Positions 47,791-61,498 are shown, counted from the stretch's first letter. The stretch is DNA of 64,000 bases from Hoplostethus atlanticus (GCA_034670405.1 JAXDDX010000010.1:2938001-3002000); one strand, 5' to 3'. A program made the numbers and translations. Notes: generated by a model from the sequence alone, not told the origin.

Positions 47791-48593
47791 ATATTGGCAG
47801 TTTGTGGAGTGCAGTAAACCAATGCCTTTCTTAGCTGGTACCTGTTGTACGTAATGTAACTCTGACGTGCTGACTGATCATGATTTGAAGTGGCCTTTGA
47901 CCCTTTGTGCTGTTGTACCGTGTAACCTTGTGATGTTTTACTTTCTCTCGTGGGGTTGGTGTGTATGGATGTACTGTATTTTCTATTTCTCTATCTATCC
48001 ACACCCACACCAACAGTGCTTTTTGCAGCAATCTATGATTTGACTGATTCTTTGCAAAAACAAATGACCTTTTTCTTCGATAGACAGCTGTTTAGTTGAG
48101 AGATGGCCAAGATGACCCTATGTTTGTGCAGCCAATTAAATCTCCTCCGTTCACACAGAGAGCACAGGCAAATGTTGACACTCCACTCCTCCATGGATTT
48201 CATCTGCACAGGGAGTACTTCTGCAGGATTGTTTTGTTTGCCTAACATGAGAATCACTTCCCATTTATTTATTTATGAGGGTGCGAACCAATTACACTGT
48301 GATAGCAGAGCTGCAGGCAGTGCTGCAGACCCACATGGCCAAAAATCCTCCACCACACACAGACATATACATACATGTACAAGCAACGCACACAAGTATG
48401 AGGAAAAACAAATACCTCGGATGGGTATTTATTGTTGTCTGTTGTTGTTTGATTGTATTTTTTCAGTATGATTATGCCGCCGAATAAATTAGCCCTCATG
48501 TTCTCGTCGCTTGTATGTGAGATATTTGTCGCTTGGGCTGCCAAAAGAAAACGTAGTGAACAGAATCACAGTGAAAAATATCCTGTCTTTGCA

Positions 48594-48599
48594 AATAAA
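48594..48599 (+). terminator. Candidate poly(A) signal AATAAA
   Basis: AATAAA is followed within 15 nt by TTTGTCTCTGTCC, a T/G-rich downstream element. The preceding kilobase has 3' UTR character (A/T-rich, CpG-poor). It could end a celf transcript if the UTR reaches here. Confidence 0.35.
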
Positions 48600-48619
48600 A
48601 CTTTGTCTCTGTCCCTTCA

Positions 48620-49934
48620 GGCCAAACCCTGATAAGACTTAGTCATTTTCATTTACCTTGTTTTGCCCTATTCTTTCAGAAGCCCTGCAGGCGGCTTTCC
48701 CTCCCCTGGTCTTTCCATTGAACTCAGGGGGGTGTCTAGCCAGGCTAGCCAGGAGGGATAAGGTCTTTCTGGCATCAACTATGGCTCTTAACTGCCTGGT
48801 CTCTTTTATAGAGCCATCAACGTTGGGGGGTGGGGGCTACTGGAAAAGCTACTGGAAAAATGAAAATACAGACTTTATTGTCTGACAAAGTTGGAGGGCA
48901 AAATAGTTATGATGTTTTCAAAGAAGCTGTTTACTTCGAAAAAAAACAAAACACTGTATGTTTCTTCTGTTCTGTGGTAGATGTATACTGAGAATCGCTG
49001 GTGTTTCGTGAACGAGGACATCTGTAATCGGGACTGTAACTGCAAAGGCTAATACCTCTAATGGTTGGGCTCGCTTCGACACACACAGGAAATAAGTTAG
49101 AACCTCAACTCCCACATCGAAAAAGCCGATCTATTATGAAATGGTAACAAGCTCATTTGCAGGAATGGTAAGGTAGAACAAAGACCGCCCGGACGAGTGT
49201 CCCCGTCACAAAGTCAGACTCTTTCATGTTCGCTCCCAGAGAGTGATTACCTGTGATTTGGTAGCCTTTCTTCACCCACATCATGGCTCACTACATATTA
49301 AGGATGATTGGCTGCAAACTAGATCCTTTATAACCACAGCCAAACATCACAGACACGTTTCCAACTTATAGGTACAGTGCAGCTTGTCAAGTCAATACAA
49401 AGGCAGGGAAGGCACTAGTTTTGTGTTTCATGGGATCCTAATTGGTGCCAGTTTCTTGAAAACTGTAGACCTTTTCTTATAGTTTTGCACGGCCCCATAA
49501 TAGTTTACAACCGCTATTTTTCTGTTGTTATAATCATACTACTATTTAACACAAACATTTGTCTTGTTCCCTGCTTGTTCTTATAGTGTTTTTTGTTTGC
49601 CATGAATTATGGGATGACGGCAACATCCCTGGCAACATTCAGCTGTACTCCTTTTTTTTTCAGGCAGGAAGATGCAGTCGTTTTAAATTAGGCCTTCCTT
49701 GGATTAGTGCTGTCACAGTGTAGATGTCTGTTCCATATGGTTAAAACACAAATCTCCCACCCCACCTCTAGCCCACTTATTTCTGGTTTTGATTGACATA
49801 CTCCTCTTTTTTTTTCTCCCCCGTCTGTTTCTCATGCTGTTGGCTGTGCCTGTCAGTCTGTGTGATAACCAGGAGCCAGCAACCCTGAGCATGTCTGCCG
49901 CAGCCTCACTGAAATCTGCTCTCCTTATTCTCCC

Positions 49935-49974
<40 letters not shown>

Positions 49975-49997
49975 CTCTCTCTCTGTCTCTGTCACAG
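48620..49997 (+). other. Noncoding sequence before candidate terminal exon
   Basis: Unique sequence with no recognised gene. The last 70 nt are a CT repeat and pyrimidine tract ending in gtctctgtcacag. Confidence 0.5.
49941..49970 (+). repeat. (CT)n microsatellite
   Basis: About 15 CT units forming part of a strong acceptor-like polypyrimidine tract. Confidence 0.95.
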
Positions 49998-50504
49998 GAT
50001 GAAGGGCCACAACACCTTATTTCCACAAGTGCAGTAAAAGTACAAAGACTTCTTGCTCTGCTACATATCATGAAGGAAGGGTGGTCCCTTGATCCTGCTG
50101 GAAACTCGCTGAAAGATTGGGTGACTGAGAGAAGGATCCCAGAGTTGTTGTTTTTTTTTTCTTTTCTTTTTTTTTCTTTCTTCGCAAATGCCTCTTTTTT
50201 CCCTGTTTTGCTTTGGCGTCTGTGGAAGAAGATTTTTTGCAGAGACCAACTTTTTGCTGCTGTTTTTTAGACATGATGAAAAAAAAAACCTTTATAGACT
50301 CATTATGCTCAAAGCATGCATACTGACACAGGATATAGATAGACACATACATACACACAGATAACAAACCAAACACGCGTTTAAAGATGCTACACCTAAA
50401 AATGAAAAAAAAAAAAAAAAAAAAACTTAAACATTCTACTTTGTACATGTATAAATACGTGCAAATGCCAACTCAAATACTGACGCAAACACATGCGCGT
50501 GCGT

Positions 50505-50555
<51 letters not shown>

Positions 50556-51700
50556 GACACACACACACACACCAGCCTGCTGCCATTTTGGTTTTTGTGC
50601 CTACACAGGTGTTGTGCTCTGTGACAGGGCAAGCTCTGGATAGAAGAATAAAGAGAAGAGGAGAAGAAGAGGAGGAGAGAAGAGGAGAATCCAGGATAAT
50701 TTACATGCATCATTCCTTAGGAAATAGGGACCAAAGGACTAAACGCTTTTTAAAAGAATATAAATATATAAATATATAAATATATATTTAAAAACTCTTA
50801 CCTTGTAGCTGCAAGTATTACAATTTAATCGTAGTCAAAAAATCATTAAATCAATATCCAGTGGCCTACTGTAAGTACGAATAAAAGAAAATGGAAATAA
50901 TGTATAAAGTAAAAAAAAAAAAAAAAAAAGACAAGGAATCGTAGTATAGGGGCTGATCCTTTGGTCTGGTTGCTGATTTAGCACCAGGTTGTAGAATAGT
51001 AAAAGTAGAGTAGAAAAAAATGTAGATTTGCTAATTTTTGCTGTTGTTTTTAAAGAAAAAAAAAATACTTGAAGTTGTAACGAAAAAGGGGGAAATGGAA
51101 AAAAAAAGAAACATTTGTGTGCCCCTGTACGCAGTGAGCCTCTTTCTCTTGGATGTTAAGGTATCGGCCACTGGATATCTCGCTCATCATGATGTACAAG
51201 TCACCGCACTCTCTGACAGCAATGAACAGACTGTTCTAGAAGAAAAAAAAAGAACGACAAGACAAAAAGAGACTGAACTTACTAGTGTCTGTGCTGGACA
51301 GGGTGCAGATATGTGAGGCTTCCCACTAGCCTTTGTGTTCAAGCGACAATCCACTGTAAAGACCAAGTGAAATGGACATGGGGTGTCTTTTTTTTGACCT
51401 TTTATATTACAACAAGGAGGGTGAATTGTGAAACTTAACTACAAACTGTTAAGGGGAGAAGCTTCTACCAAGGGAGATGGACAAATGTACAGTATCAGGG
51501 TGAGAACAGAGGGGGAGGAGGAGTGAGGCGATAGCTACCGAAACTGCCAAAAGAACGAACTCAGTATAAAAGTGAATTGGCTCTCATGGTGTTGTAAGTC
51601 CGTAAAAAACAAAGTATTCCCATTTTAAAGTAACCAGGGCTTATACAAGCAAGATGCCAAGGATGTCTGTGTCCACTGAAGCTGTTGCAAAACTCCTGAT
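49998..51700 (+). other. celf6: Candidate noncoding 3' terminal exon of celf (3' UTR)
   Basis: The segment starts after CTCTGTCACAG with GATGAAGGGCCACAACACC. It is rich in U and A tracts (50150-50180, 50406-50425, 50912-50928), with a CA repeat at 50505-50550 and many short AU elements, as expected of a long neuronal 3' UTR. Linkage to the donor at 44199 is inference; transcript data are needed to decide between this and the acceptor at 47046. Confidence 0.3.
50505..50550 (+). repeat. (CA)n microsatellite
   Basis: About 23 CA units, followed by CAGACAGA and another CA run to 50572. Confidence 0.96.
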
Positions 51701-52579
51701 TGAGAAAAATCGCCTCTTGTCTCCTGGCAGATACAAACAAATGTTGCTCTGAAGACCAACTCGATTTACTGTATTGATGGCAAAGGAGTGCAGGCTTTTA
51801 GAGCTCATTTAGCTTTGTCATATAATGTAAATTCCACTGTTGTTCCACATGTTCCCTGACCTGCTTTCTTCATATATTATACAAAGAGCCTATGGAAAAA
51901 CCTACCGCTTGAACAGACTATATCTAAATTATAGCTAACAGTCACTCGTTACCATCCTTCAGCTTGCCTCTAGCCTCTCTGACACTGACCCAAGCAGGAC
52001 GTGGTAAAGCACTCTAAAATTGCCAGGGCTTGATTTAGAGTTCTGAAGCCCTTATTTTGACCATTGTAAAGCTCTGGATGCAGGCCCCTCCATAAAAGCA
52101 GATCAATATGTTTGGAATGAGTCTAGAGGGAGGAGAGATGGTGTTTCAATCACTCTGAACACTTCCCAAATTCCTCTGCCGAACACCAGCTCACATCCAT
52201 ACACCAGCCCTACGTGCACTGACAGCAGGCAATGGGAGGCAGGGCTAGGCTGGAGCGAGGGAGGCGGGTGGAAAGAGAGTGGAAATCAACAAACAAACAA
52301 GACATCTGTGACCCCCAACGGCAGCGTTTCCAACCTCACCTTGATCCTTTAAACTGATGCTTTTACTATGATGCACGAGGACCAAAACCATACAATCAGA
52401 AGCTGTAGCCAGGCTCCTAATGCCAAACACCATGTATCTATGCTGTCTGCTTTTGGAGGATGGGATTGAAGGGTTGATAAGGGAATCTCTTGGCATCTAT
52501 TAGGCTCCTGCTGCCATCCGTCCAGCCTGCCCCTGCTTACCTCTGGGATTCCATCTCTCTCTCTCTGTTCCTCTCTTTT

Positions 52580-52626
<47 letters not shown>

Positions 52627-55600
52627 TCTCTCAGACCAAACCCATTCCAAAGCACGGCAGCAAGGACTGATAAAATTCGCCAGCATCCGGCCATCTAAAG
52701 TGACACTCATCCTTGCTTCCAGCCGCTTCAATACATTTCCATCTTTTGTCCTTTGAATGAGCACAAGGTCTTGTTTGCATCCTTTGCCATGCATCTCCTC
52801 TCTCTCACACTGTGCTCCTGTCCAACAGCCCTAGCTCTGTTCAGCCATGCCTTCCAAACCTAAACCCAACTGTTTCAGTGGCTTTTCCCCTTGGAACAAT
52901 GTTTCGAACCTGGCTAATGTCTGAGTATACTACCCTTCAATTATCTCCTGCACCGTATTAGACATGCTATTTCACCTTTCCCTCTAATCACGCTGTAATC
53001 ACCAGCCTCTATACATTAGCAGCAACCAAGTGAAAAATCACCAGGATAATCACTTGGACCAAATTATGGGCGAGATGGTCCCCTGAATGCACACGGATGA
53101 CAGAAGGAAGATTAGAGAGAATTATGTTTGTGCCTACTCCCTGGCAAGGCTGATGACAGCTGACCTGGCACCAATAATACTGCCAAATTTATGGAAGAGG
53201 GGATGGAGGATATGGGATAAAGCTCTCCATATCATAGCTAGGTGTTAATATTGGATAGTAGACTGACGTGGACGAGGATTATTGTGAGAGCAAGGTGGGA
53301 AGCAAAATGTTTCAAACCTTTATTTTAGCACAAAGCGCTGCAACAATAGCGGGGAAAAAATGGGTAGAAACCAACAATCCTGCTGGAAATCCTCAATTCC
53401 TTAGAAGCAGCTGCCATGTGGCCTGTGTTATTGTGCTTCTGCTTTCAGACACGTAATTGTGTCTCGACTATCTCTGCAGAGGCCGCCATTTCCTCCAAAA
53501 TACCCCGCTCTGAAATTCTTTCCCTCTTTTCCCGGGTTGTATTAGCGTTCGGGACGCCTGCATAAGCACAGTATTGTTCGACAATGAAAGAGTATTGGTG
53601 AAGCACAGTAGTTCTTCAGATTCAAAATGATGCCCATCAAAACACTGCAAGCTGCTTTTAAATTGCCTTCAAATACATGTGAGGAAAAAAACCAAGCCGT
53701 CCTTCCTCAGCCCTTGATCAGAATATAGGCAGACACGCAGGAAACTCCATGCATTAATGTGAAGTAGGTCAACACGAGGCCTTCTTCTCCTCAATTTGTT
53801 TGCGCTCGTTATTCATGTAGTGCTGTATTAATGGACGGGAAATCAAATGTTCCATGAGCGATGAAATTTCCTGTGCTTGTCTCTGCCGTCTTGAAAGTAC
53901 CTACTGCAAGACTGGCTCTGTGAGGCTGCATATGAACCCTGCATGCCTGCTCCATTGGTCTTCTCTATCTGATGGCTTCTATACCAGATATGCTGTACTA
54001 GTTCCCACTGCTAAAGAGTCCACATAAAGGCAGGTTGAGTCCCCGGTGGGCCGGAGCCCAGCGTAGCCTAGCGTCCTGCTGTGTGCTTGGCTAACAGTGC
54101 AACGTTCATCTAGCCTCTCTACTATGCCTGAGCTAAATTAGGCAATGTGAAATCAGCACTTCAACACTTTTAACAAGGGTGCCATTATTGGTCTTACACC
54201 CCGGGGAGGATGTTATTGAAGTGACATGCAGTAAAAACAGAAATAGCTGTGAAGCAGGCTCCGGAACGACTGAAATGAGAAATGAGTTGTGTTATGTTTT
54301 CTTTTTTTTTTTTCATTCCTTCCTTTACTGAAGAGAGTAGCTGCCTGCCCAGCTCCCAGCCTCTGCCTGGTCAGGCCTTTAGTCCGGGCTATGTTTCACC
54401 TCTAGGAGCCATTAAAAACAGCTTTTGCCACAATGCGTAACTGAAATTTGCCCTCTCTGGTCCATAGAGAAAATTAACTTTTATGTTATTATTAGAAATC
54501 TAATTAATTAAGTGGTTGGAAAATAACAGAGAGCAAACCACAAAGACTTTAAACACATGAAAAAACATGAAAATATGTCCAAACCCCTATAACCACAACT
54601 CTTGTGTCAATTGCAGAGGTGGCTTTCAGTCAGAGTTGTTGACTGGTTCCTATAGCTGCCTTTATTTAGCATTTCACAAGGTCAGTCCTCTTGAGGAGCA
54701 AGTATCCTCGGAGGGTCCCAACCAGTGGCAGGGGCGAGCAGAGAGCTGCTAGAACATGTCTATGAGGCTCCAACCCCCTTGGGTGCAGAACACTCACCCT
54801 AAAATAGCAGTGATTGTCAAGGAAAGGAAGTGAAATGTAATTGACTGAAAGTGGAGAGATAATTAAAGGAACCTGTTGGACAGGAGGAAAGAAATTAATG
54901 CCTCTCATTTAATAGCTGCTTTGGGAAAGAGCTTTTCCGTCATCTCACTTTAGAGCAGAAAGGGTTTCGGCGTGGAAATGGGATTTTGTATGGGAAGGAA
55001 GGGAGGTGGAGATGGAAATAGGAAGTGTGTGGTGGTGGGGGGTGGGTGTGTGCTAAACTGAACCTCCACAAAATCACTCCCGATACTCAGGGCATCAGAC
55101 GCTATGATGTCATGATTAGTGGAGAGGTCCAGAGCCTTGCCTTACCCCTGATCCTGAACGAGAATGAGAAAGATGAGGTTCAGTGGGAGCTGCAAGATCA
55201 CGTCCTGTCATGGGGAGTCCTGAGCCAGCGGAGGAGCTGAGGGACCATCAGGTCATCATTCAATTTCAAATGTAACAAACAAAAAAAAAAAAAGGCTTTG
55301 ACGCTATCATCCACCACAAAATGTGCAGTGAATTGCTGGAGGTGTGCTATTCTGTTTGACAACAAAGCTGAGAGTGATGAAGACTTTTTTTATTCTTTCA
55401 TGTATATAAACGATACAAAAACAGAGGCAGGTTGTATGAACTGTACAGCAGCTTGTGTTGAGAAGCCCGACTCTGTGGGACAATGATGTCACTATAAAAA
55501 TGTATCCACAGCAGTGCAGGGATCTATGGGAGAGTTTTAGTCATTATAAGCCCCTTAGGTTTGGGTACTGAACATGCATCCTACAACCCTGAGCATAGGA

Positions 55601-56140
55601 CCAAGGCTTAGAGAGAATTTGACTTAGTGTCAAATCTAAACAACGGCCCCGAAGCGATGCGTTAATTAAGATTCTGTTTACACTCACACGTCATGATTTT
55701 TCTGACAGTAGAAAGATTGCCTGTGCAGTAATTGGATTAGTCCAATTGGGGCTGATGAACAGAGTATGTGACAGCGACGGTAGTGCTCATCCATCTGCAT
55801 GCTTACTGCTCGCCACTGGGACAGGGCAGAAGCATCAGTCACCGCCACACTTTTCAATTTCAAATTCTTTGGCAGTGAAAGGGGCAGAAGGTTGTGAGTT
55901 TGGGGCTTGTGAAGAGGTTTCATTCCAAAATGATGTATCCACCATTTTAATAAGTAGTCAGCTACTCTTACAAAAATGATTACTGGCATGAAAGGGAAAA
56001 CACATTGTGGAACTTTACTGAAGTTATTTGCTATCTCAAGACCTTTGTGTCCAAACTTGAAGAACATCTGTATTTTTGGAATTAGATATCACAAGTTCCA
56101 CGTAATAGTTCAATGATATTAAGCATTTTGGAATCAAACA
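51701..56140 (+). other. Intergenic or 3' flanking sequence, no gene seen
   Basis: Unique sequence with a CT repeat at 52583-52624. Open frames here (for example 54666-54908 minus, 55684-56067 minus) have no recognisable domain and no splice-consistent borders. Confidence 0.65.
52583..52624 (+). repeat. (CT)n microsatellite
   Basis: About 21 CT units. On the reverse strand it yields a spurious Arg/Glu-repeat frame. Confidence 0.96.
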
Positions 56141-56450
56141 TTTGATACTTCATATGGTGCATGGTTAGAGATAGGAGGAAGGGGACGGACAAGAGAGATG
56201 CACTGACCTTAGAAAGACTACCCAGCAGACCCCCCTGCCTGCCTGACCCAATCTGCCTCTGCTCTCCTCGTACATAGCTGCGTTACTCCTGTACATATAA
56301 TATAGCTTATTTTTCAATTCTGTTGAGCCTTCTTTATAGACCGTACAATAGATCATGTTCAAACAATTAAAAAAAAAAGAAATGAATAGTTAATATATTT
56401 CAGTGACTGTAAGAGAAGGAACCTACGAAAATAATTTATCAAAACCAGAA

Positions 56451-56456
56451 AATAAA
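56451..56456 (+). terminator. Candidate poly(A) signal AATAAA
   Basis: It sits in an A/T-rich stretch (56280-56520) with 3' UTR character and is followed by ATTTTATTTCTTGTATATTG. No coding gene in this window clearly ends here; a distal celf 3' UTR is possible. Confidence 0.25.
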
Positions 56457-57899
56457 ATGATTTTATTTCTTGTATATTGAAGCGCTGATGTTCAAAATGG
56501 GATTTTATATTCATGTTGGTAAATGGTTCTTTATTTTCCTTCCTTTTTTTTCTTCCCTATTATCGACTGAAGCTGGGATAGACCCATTGTCATGAGGTTT
56601 GTTCTGATATGCTTTGATGATATATAAAATAAGATGTTTTTTTCTTGTTTTTTTTGCTGCACTATCCCTGTATGAAATCCTTTGTGGACGGGCAAGTTCA
56701 AAGAGATTTTGCTCACAGAAAGGTCTTACGTAAACGCAAGAATTAAGAAACTGCACTGTATATGGATTATTAATGGTACCGGTTATGTGGATTCAGAAAG
56801 ATGAGTCCATTGCACAACTGAGTTCAAATGAATCAGCATTGCATGTTCAAAAGAATCTCATTGGAGGCCTGGAAGACAAAAAGAAAAATCCTCAAACTTT
56901 TCAGTCAGATTGGTTTTGAGACCTACGCTGTCATATCCCATTGTCTTTAAACCATGAATTCCTGTAATCTTTTCCTCTTCATGTTGAATGCTGTTTTTTA
57001 TGGTAATCAAAGACATATCTCTGATTTTCATCTTCTCTGTTCATACCTATGGGAAGTTTCTCTCAGAGTTTGTTATCTTGGTGTTGCTGAGATAGCTTGT
57101 ATAATGTGATACTAGTGGTTAACTCCATCCACTGAAGACATTGTGCCAACAGTAGATAGCTCCATAACATTACTTTGCTCCAGTCAGGTTCATGATTTGA
57201 CACCAAACTAGTTTAACGTGAGGAGGGAATTCTGCCTTAAACACAACCCGTTCTTGCTGACAGTACTACCTGTGAACACTGGTCAGACACACTGTATTCT
57301 GGGGATGCCAAATGCTATATCTTCAAAGGTATAATCTATTGCAAAGACAATGTGTTTCTGCTCAAACACTTTCACCTGTAAAGCCCAGAGTCAGTAGTTT
57401 TGCCTCAAGCCCATTCTGACACTAATAAGGATGTGGTCATCCACCTCCATTTTCATTGGTTACAAGGACCAAAATATTAACAATCTCAGCCAACCGAGCA
57501 GCTTTGCTCCAATCAAACATTCAATGAGAGCCTTTAAAAAAATACACATTTAGTCATAGGAAAATGTGCGCCATGGATCTTTGCATCATCGAGCATTACA
57601 TTCCCAGCTTCATCTCATTTCATCAACTTGATTTTAAATATTTGTTTTCATGCAAAAGCCAATTTAATTTAATTTATCATAATGTATTTAGGTATTTATT
57701 ATTTATAGTCAAAATGAATGGAATAATCCTTTGTTTTTTATTGACTTGAACAAACTGAGTTACTGTCTTTTTCTTTGAAACAGAGATGTAATTTGACTTA
57801 GTGTTGGCTCGGGTCTGTTTTCCCTGATTCGAGGTGGTTTCTCCCATAGTGCTCCTGAACTCTGTAGTTCTCTAGTTCATTATATTCTGCTTAGACTAA

Positions 57900-57905
57900 A
57901 ATAAA
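57900..57905 (+). terminator. Candidate poly(A) signal AATAAA
   Basis: The context AAAATAAAGCACAG followed by TGTAG and TTGTCCTTCTTTTT is a typical cleavage-site context. It could mark the distal end of a + strand transcript. Confidence 0.3.
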
Positions 57906-57919
57906 GCACAGTCCTGTAG

Positions 57920-58282
57920 AAGATTGAGCCTGCATTGTCCTTCTTTTTCATCTATTCACACAGCTTGACTAAATAATTGCTGAAGGTTTGGACCGATCAT
58001 GACGAGCAAGCATGACCCCCCCCCGTTTGTAAAGATGTGGAATGCTCTGTGTCCTCTTGTCACTTGAATTGTGGAGAGAATGCATTTAGGACGTGTCATT
58101 GTATTAATTGAGATAATAGCGCTAACCATATCTGAATACCAAATTAGATGAGAAGGTTAGTAGAAAATCGTTTAAAAAGGGCGAATAATGCATAATAAAT
58201 GGAACGGAGATTGGAAGTGGGAGGGGAATAAATTGTGAATTGATTAAAGCGAAATGGATATTCAGCTCTTGTCCCACGAAGG
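57920..58282 (+). other. Noncoding spacer
   Basis: Unique A/T-rich sequence with a 10-nt poly-C run at 58017-58025; nothing else recognised. Confidence 0.6.
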
Positions 58283-58602
58283 TGTTACAGTTGAAACAAA
58301 ATCAGGTGCAACGGGGGCTGCTGGTTAGGGTCCGTGAATAAGAAGCAGGAGATCAATAGATTAATCGGAGGTTTTCCTCACATTGCGTTTTATTGACAGA
58401 GACGTTACGGTACGGAGGCTCGGGGTCACATTGAGGCCTGTGGTCAGTGTCCCTTTTATGGCGAGTCTCGAGTCTCCTCCTACCTCATTAACCCCTACGA
58501 GGTAGAGTTGGCCGTCAGTCACCAGACACCTCACTATCACAGCAGAGGGGAAAGATCACGCTTTGCAGACAACAGTGTCCCACAGGAGAATACCCTACAA
58601 CA
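58283..58602 (-). mobile_element. Possible solo LTR (about 320 bp)
   Basis: On the reverse strand the segment starts TGTTGTAGGG and ends CTGTAACA, the TG...CA form of LTRs. It has a TATA-like CCATAAAAGGG (plus 58450-58461) and, about 65 bp downstream, CAATAAAACGC (plus 58384-58394) as poly(A) signal, followed by ~100 bp. That is a U3-R-U5 layout. No 4-6 bp target duplication is visible, and the right border merges with a CACTGCAAAAAATGTCC-like sequence, so the borders are uncertain. Confidence 0.5.
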
Positions 58603-58740
58603 AAAATGTCCATCTAAATGTCAAGTCATTTAATTTTCTATTGAGGCTAAACTTTGTACCTTATTTCAGGAAAGTGTCACTTTTTTCCTGAATATTCTTC
58701 AAACAACATTACATATTAAATATTAGTTGTTTTTTTAAAT
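58596..58740. repeat. Degraded copy related to the 42560 repeat
   Basis: ACAACAAAAATGTCCATCTA and the later CCTTATTTCAGGAAAGTGTC resemble the start and body of the 42560 element (AAAAAATGTCC, TACTTATTTCAGGAATTCT). Confidence 0.35.
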
Positions 58741-61460
58741 ATGGCAGGGATGGCAGTCAGTCACCAGCCACCACACAACAGTGATTCCCAGAATAGCATG
58801 GCACCCCTGGGAACATAAATGACCACACCATCCCGGGTCACCCAACATCATCTCTTGTTTATAGGCCTCTCTTGGTGCATTGGTGTAGCATTGGTGTGGA
58901 AACAGATTTATGGTTGCTAAATCTGCGAGCGATAAAAAGGCAAAGAGTGGCCAGTTGGGGCACCATCACCTAGCCATTCAGATGTTGCCTCCCATGCCGA
59001 GTCTCTGGGGACGCTCTCATTGTGCAGCAGACACTCCATGATTCCACATGACAAACTGGATTGTTCCTCGAGTGAGTCCTGCTGAATTATTTCGGTCCTT
59101 TCGATTGCATCTCCTACCCCTGAGATTTTCCCCCACTGTTGCCTTTGAGTCATAAGCCTCGACAGCCACCGTTGTCGATACTCAATCTGTCCTGTAACCC
59201 CTAAAGCTGATGAAATGTGCTAACAGGGGGTTTGTTTGTTTGTCTCCGGGAGGGGGGCCGAGGGAAAGAAAATGGAACAACACGACTCTTTTGACAGTTC
59301 CATTTTTTCTGATGCTTTGGAGTGAGGGATAATCATGAAGTATGGATTGGAAAGGGGAAAGTTATTACATTTTGTTGTCTTTATCCTTGGTTGAGTTGTA
59401 AAAAAAAAAAGGCTAGATTGTTCCAAACATGGTTCCTAGAGGTTCTTTGGTTTATCCTCAATTCCAAGTCCCCTATACTTTGTCAAACTAGGAAAGGAAC
59501 AGCAGGTTCTCCCAAGCTTGCGTCCCTCTACATCCTCAAAATAAATCTGGCTGACACAAAAGCCTCTGATCCTCTAGACGGCAGTTTTCTCTCATCGCTG
59601 CTCTTTACGACAGTACCAATAAAAAATCTTGCACACGCAACCTGGACAATCACAATCACTAGATCTTAAAAAGTAATGCCTCCTCTAACTAAACATAAAC
59701 ATATCCTGTATGTGTGTAAGGCAGCATTTCAACCACAGTGTTGCAGTTGGTTTGGTTGCAGTTTGCTCTGTGCAGAGTACTACAGCACTACTCTACTCCG
59801 CCAACAAAGCAACAAACTTCTCATTGTTTTAACAAACTCGGTGTCACATGGCAACACAGCTCTTTTATATCGTACTATGTGGATTAAGTCTGGCAACCCA
59901 AGGAGAGATGAAAGAGAAAACAAGATAACTGTGAACATAAATGCCCCACAGTGTTTAACTTCAGATGACTCAAAGTTGCGCCAGCCTTTTAATTCCTTCA
60001 TTTTTATAATGGTAGACAGAAATAGCCATGATCAATACATGGTGAGCTTGGAATTATGAGGTTCTATCTGGGTAGAGTGCAGTTCAGAGATATTGAGCAT
60101 CAAAGGTTTGACATAGCATCTGGCAAAACTGTTATGTACTTTCTATCTTTTTAAAAATATTAATCCCCCAAAGGCTCTTTAAAAAAGAAACACCACTCAA
60201 GCATAAAGTGAAATTCAAAGATCATGAATATGTGGGTAACTCAATTTTGATAGAGTCGCATAGAACCTCCAAGCTCACGACATGACATTATTTACTTTCC
60301 TCTTATATGCAACATGTGATTAAAAATAGCCATTTCATGGGTTTATGATGAAGCGAACTAGTTTCACCATGTCATACTGATTGTTTTGCAGCTGACGCAC
60401 TAATATATAACCAACATAAATGTACTGCAGACCATCATTTTAGTAGGCTTTTAACTTCATGCTGTGCGCCTCCTCATACCAGAGAATGGCTTATCGGTAT
60501 CATGAATAACAGCCTTTAAACTTCTTAACTATATGTCCTACACAAATATTTACAATATTGACTTATCACTTGTCACTTTCCACGCGTTTAGCATTTGACT
60601 TTTATTGTCCATTAATCTATCAGTGCATCCATTAGGGACCCTTGAGCATCCGGCGCAGCCTCCGCACACTCCAACGGGCCTATTAGCATGTCCTGTAATG
60701 GGAAACATATAAGGGCCGTGCCACTCACAAACCTGAATGTGTTCACAATGCTCTCTTTAAAGTGTAGATTTGCATGGAAAAGTCGTTGTGGCCCCTCTTT
60801 TAAGAGAACGGCTTTGTGCATCTACACGTCCCTGAAGGAGGCTCTGAATGGGTATGACAAAGGGTGGCAAATTTCGATTCCATCCCTCTTAACATGCAGA
60901 TTCCCAAATAACAAAAGATTATAACTAAATGGAAGTGTGGAGTAGACCTGGGTAAGCAAAGCTGCACAATCCCTTTGATCCTATTATGTATTACAAAAGC
61001 TTAATCAATATCTAATCAAGGAGAATACAGCATGCCATGTCTTACAGAGCTCTTTGTTGTCAGAGGTGAGGTTGCTATGGTGACTGGACAGGTGTGGAGA
61101 GCTTAGGCTGCAGCGGTATTGATGGAAATTAAGAAGCATTGATGAGACTTGAAGATGTTGGGATTGAAAAAGGGAGATAATTAAAGAGAGGGATGCAGTG
61201 TGAGAGGGAGAGACACAGAAGAGAGTTAGGCTGGAGATACAGGAGGAGGTATAGATGGGGGCCGGACTGGCACAATAATTCAGGCTGGGAATCTTAGTCT
61301 AACCTAGGCCACTAAATACTGCAGCCTGTACTACAGTGTGTTGACTGTAAACTTTCCTTCAGTTCCTATTATCAACTGCAAACAACCCACACCACAAGGA
61401 AGGGATAAAGTGTAGCACCATAATCAACTGTAGTCTAAATATTGCCAGATTTTTGCCGGC

Positions 61461-61462
<2 letters not shown>
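58741..61462 (+). other. Intergenic or flanking sequence, no gene seen
   Basis: Unique sequence. Open frames of 78-127 codons (58917-59153 minus, 59676-60059 plus) lack known domains. An A/G-rich patch lies at 61160-61270. Confidence 0.65.

Positions 61463-61497
<35 letters not shown>
61463..61497 (+). repeat. (CA)n microsatellite
   Basis: About 17 CA units. Confidence 0.96.

Positions 61498-61498
<1 letters not shown>

Noticed and set aside
52500..52794. Arg/Glu-repeat proteins on the - strand
   Set aside because: Translation of the CT microsatellite.
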